Source: Pseudomonadota bacterium (GTDB lineage Bacteria > Pseudomonadota > Gammaproteobacteria > Xanthomonadales > Xanthomonadaceae). From it: 24,829 nt of DNA. Every line of letters begins with the position of its first letter. The stretch's first letter is position 1. The translations under genes were made by a program, and so were the position numbers. Location: NCBI GenBank assembly GCA_023399815.1, contig JAEWOJ010000160.1, forward strand, positions 1-24,829, given 5' to 3'. Below, piece by piece: positions 22,840 to 24,829 of the stretch. A model generated the notes under the pieces. It was not told where the DNA came from and made no database searches. It was given only the letters and a program-made list of their open reading frames with translations.

Positions 22840-23838
22840 ATGAGCGCCATGTTGAGCGCCGTCCAGTACCAGCCGCCGCGTTGGCTGCGCAACCCGCATC
22901 TGCAATCGATGCTGGCGTCCAGCGGCGTGCGCCTGCGCCGCGGCCAACAACTGCTGGCGTCCAGCGGCGCCGATACCCGCGAGCTGATCCTCGACGGCGG
23001 CGAAGGCGTGCGCCTGCAGGCCTGGCACAGCCGCCTGCCGGGCCGCGCGCCGGTCGGGCTGGCGCTGCTGCTGCACGGCTGGGAGGGCAGCGCCGAATCC
23101 AGCTACATGCGCATGACCGCCGCGCGCATGCTCGAGCAGGGCTTCGACGTGGTGCGGCTGAACTTCCGCGACCACGGCGACACCCATCATCTCAACCCGG
23201 GCATCTTCCACTCCTGCCGCATCGACGAGGTGGTGCACGCGGCCGGCGACGTGGCGAGCCGCTTCCCGGGCCTGCCGCTGGTCGCCGCCGGCTACTCGCT
23301 GGGCGGCAACTTCGTGCTGCGCCTGGCCCTGCACGCGCCCGCCGCCGGCGTGCCGCTGCGGCACGTGGCCTCGGTGTGCCCGGTGCTGGACCCGGCCTTG
23401 ACCATGGACAGCATCGAGCGCGGCCCGGCGATGTACGACTGGTACTTCCGCCGCAAGTGGACCGGCTCGCTGCGGCGCAAGCGCGAACTGTTCCCGGAAC
23501 TGGCCGACTGCGACGACACGGTGTTGAAGCTGGACATCCGCGCCCTCACCGGCTGGCTGGTCGAGCGGCATACCGCCTTCGCCTCGCTGCAGGACTATTT
23601 CGACGGCTACTCCATCGCCGGGCAGCGGCTGGCCACGTTGCAGGTGCCGGCCGACATCCTGATGGCGCGCGACGATCCGGTGATCCCGTTCGCCACCTTC
23701 CGCCACTGGCGGTTGCCGGCCCATGCGCGGCTGGAGATCGCGCGCTGGGGCGGACACTGCGGCTTCATCGAGAACCTGCGCGGCGATGGTTTCTCCGAGC
23801 GCTGGGTGGCGCAGCGCCTGACGGTCGCCGTCGCCTGA
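22840..23838 (+). CDS. YheT-type alpha/beta hydrolase
   Basis: The product has 332 residues. It starts with the family phrase PPRWLRNPHLQSML and has the oxyanion region LLLHGWEGSAESSYMRMTA, the nucleophile elbow GYSLGGN (Ser153), an acid in ARDDPVIP (Asp278 or Asp279), and the catalytic His306 in GGHCGF. All triad members are present. This is COG0429/YheT, hydrolases of unknown natural substrate, often suggested to act on lipids or esters. The neighbouring plsC agrees with a lipid role, but only by association. There is an exact 18-base direct repeat near the N-terminus (22910-22927 and 22952-22969), giving LASSG twice. ATG 22840 is chosen; a second ATG four codons later would also work. Confidence 0.9.
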   Translation: MSAMLSAVQYQPPRWLRNPHLQSMLASSGVRLRRGQQLLASSGADTRELILDGGEGVRLQAWHSRLPGRAPVGLALLLHGWEGSAESSYMRMTAARMLEQGFDVVRLNFRDHGDTHHLNPGIFHSCRIDEVVHAAGDVASRFPGLPLVAAGYSLGGNFVLRLALHAPAAGVPLRHVASVCPVLDPALTMDSIERGPAMYDWYFRRKWTGSLRRKRELFPELADCDDTVLKLDIRALTGWLVERHTAFASLQDYFDGYSIAGQRLATLQVPADILMARDDPVIPFATFRHWRLPAHARLEIARWGGHCGFIENLRGDGFSERWVAQRLTVAVA

Positions 23839-23985
23839 CGTCAGCAGCGTCCACGCGATCGTTGATGCCCCATCGTCGAGCTGACACCGTTTTGGACCTT
23901 GATTTCACCTCCGGCGCCTGATGAGTGGTTCACATTCAGCGCCCGCGGACGCATTCTGCCGTGGGCCAGCACCTCAAGGACTGAA

Positions 23986-24579
23986 ATGGATCCTCGCCAA
24001 CTTGCCACTGCCGCTTTGCGCAGGGCCAAGGACATTTTTGATGTTGCGGGCGCTGGCTATGCGCTTCTGACGAGCGAGGAGACGCGGGAGCTCGTACAAC
24101 TCTATGACATAGAGCTGAACCATCGCGGCTTCCAAATCAGGCAGCGTGGGGCTCCGGTCGAGCACCAGCGCGGCTTTCGTCGAACCGTATCCTGGAATGG
24201 CGCAGTGGGAAACGAAGCGGCCAGTCAGCTGCTTGAATTCGTCTTCCAGAAGATGATCAGCGACAGCGTCGATGCGGTGAGGACGTACTCCAAGGCCATT
24301 GGCGAGTGGAACCTGCTCAAGAAGCAGGACTGGTTCGCCGTGGGACACCACTTGCGAAATGCCTATGCGCACAATGGCAAGTGGCACTTCGAGGAGCATG
24401 CGGTGCTTCCGGTCACTTACCGCTACCACACCCTGACACGAGAAATGCATGGAGAGCCTGCTGCTGGCTTCCTGCCCTACCTCGACGGTCAACAACTCGT
24501 CGCCCAGATGACCCTGTATGTCAGTGGGAACGTGGACTATGCCCAACAGCCCATGCCGACGGTGCAGGTCTCTAGCTAG
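23986..24579 (+). CDS. Orphan protein with HEPN-like R-N-x3-H motif
   Basis: The product has 197 residues. I do not recognise a named family. The main visible feature is HHLRNAYAHNG, in which Arg124-Asn125 and His129 form the R(N)x3H signature of HEPN domains, many of which are RNases in toxin-antitoxin, abortive-infection and CRISPR effectors. The motif lies after a mostly helical segment, as expected for HEPN. The rest, including the C-terminal FLPYLDGQQLVAQMTLYV segment, looks like a beta-rich extension. Many HEPN-like proteins with RNAYAHN wording are of unknown function, so RNase activity is only a hypothesis. ATG 23986 has AAGGA 5 bases upstream. GC content and codon use are clearly lower than the genes to the left (AT-ending codons are frequent), suggesting transfer. 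No partner gene is visible before the window ends. Confidence 0.7.
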   Translation: MDPRQLATAALRRAKDIFDVAGAGYALLTSEETRELVQLYDIELNHRGFQIRQRGAPVEHQRGFRRTVSWNGAVGNEAASQLLEFVFQKMISDSVDAVRTYSKAIGEWNLLKKQDWFAVGHHLRNAYAHNGKWHFEEHAVLPVTYRYHTLTREMHGEPAAGFLPYLDGQQLVAQMTLYVSGNVDYAQQPMPTVQVSS

Positions 24580-24597
24580 AGTTCGTCCGAGAGCCGA

Positions 24598-24624
24598 CCT
24601 GGTCAATTTGAAAATCCGACCAGG
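24598..24624 (+). terminator. Weak stem-loop after the HEPN-like gene
   Basis: CCTGGTC (24598-24604) and GACCAGG (24618-24624) are inverted copies with a 13-base AT-rich loop, 18 bases after the stop. CCGACC occurs three times in 40 bases here. The loop is large and no U run follows, so termination is doubtful. Confidence 0.25.
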
Positions 24625-24777
24625 AAACCGACCAGACGCTGCCCAACTATGTTCTTCCAAAACTCCTCCGGGGTTGGAACGTCAAAGAGCCTGCCATGCA
24701 TAAGTGCTTGGCAGACTTATTTTTCTGAGAACTCGGCAGATCTGTGTCTGCGGTCTATCGGCCACAGTGAAACCCCG

Positions 24778-24800
24778 GTAGTGCCGGCCGCCGGCCGGCA
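24778..24800 (+). repeat. SMAG-type GTAG hairpin repeat
   Basis: It begins GTAG, followed directly by TGCCGGCC (24782-24789), a GCC loop and GGCCGGCA (24793-24800), a perfect 8-bp stem. This is the exact layout, and close to the wording, of the SMAG repeats of Stenotrophomonas maltophilia. It is the strongest taxonomic clue in the window. It marks intergenic DNA, so the HEPN-like gene is probably followed by another gene beyond the edge. Confidence 0.8.
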
Positions 24801-24829
24801 ACCTCGCCCATCCCGGAACATCGTGCGGA

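Noticed and set aside
23839..23985. Possible insertion-sequence end between the YheT-type and HEPN-like genes
   Set aside because: The stretch is AT-richer, and phrases such as CACCGTTTTGGACCTTG looked unusual, but no terminal inverted repeats, target duplication or transposase fragment could be found.
24603..24701. A 32-codon minus-strand frame ending VGFLVGFSN
   Set aside because: It reads plausibly in composition but is very short, has no ribosome site, and nothing upstream in frame supports a decayed gene. It could be a remnant, but I cannot support it.

Overview
The window is about 24.8 kb of GC-rich bacterial chromosome, most likely from Stenotrophomonas or a close relative in the Xanthomonadaceae. 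Three things point there: GC-saturated codon use that leaves very long shadow reading frames opposite real genes; short GTAG-headed hairpin repeats (24778-24800, 19196-19272) like the SMAG elements described from Stenotrophomonas maltophilia; and a second dispersed repeat of the GTAGGAGCGACG type at 38-65 and 18573-18643. The genus is an inference, because there is no rRNA or other taxonomic marker here.

Layout. At 92-4447 there is a Tat-type exported TldD-like metallopeptidase (minus strand), a DUF938 methyltransferase and a secreted M61 aminopeptidase. At 4491-6400 there is a HipBA toxin-antitoxin module (minus strand) of lower GC than its neighbours, with an ordered array of operator-like palindromes. 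At 6400-10125 there is a fused indolepyruvate ferredoxin oxidoreductase (minus strand). Two envelope genes follow on the plus strand: a secreted TPR protein and a WD40-like lipoprotein. At 12227-14959 a Ycf46-like AAA+ ATPase is divergent from an orphan ParA-like ATPase, which is followed by a SixA-type phosphatase. At 15068-18420 lie a periplasmic YceI protein translationally coupled to a two-HKD phospholipase D/cardiolipin synthase-like lipoprotein, then a DUF2945-DUF488 pair. A 297-base gap (18421-18717) is packed with three unrelated dispersed repeats. The remainder holds a hotdog thioesterase, a DosP-like PAS-PAS-GAF-GGDEF-EAL protein, a PlsC-type acyltransferase, a YheT-type hydrolase and, at the right edge, a lower-GC orphan gene with an R-N-x3-H HEPN-like signature.

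Most of the window is core metabolism and envelope maintenance: peptide turnover, aromatic 2-oxoacid oxidation, phospholipid synthesis and modification, and c-di-GMP signalling. The parts that look acquired are hipBA and the HEPN-like gene. The most unusual structure is the hipBA control region. It has two perfect 20-bp palindromes and two degenerate copies at centre spacings of 28, 42 and 28 bp, a promoter whose spacer is filled by operator 1 and whose predicted start falls at the hipB ATG, and a HipB antitoxin whose C-terminal tail is a 20-residue tandem duplication. No tRNA, rRNA, CRISPR array, insertion sequence or complete prophage gene was seen, and no gene-free stretch exceeds 300 bases.
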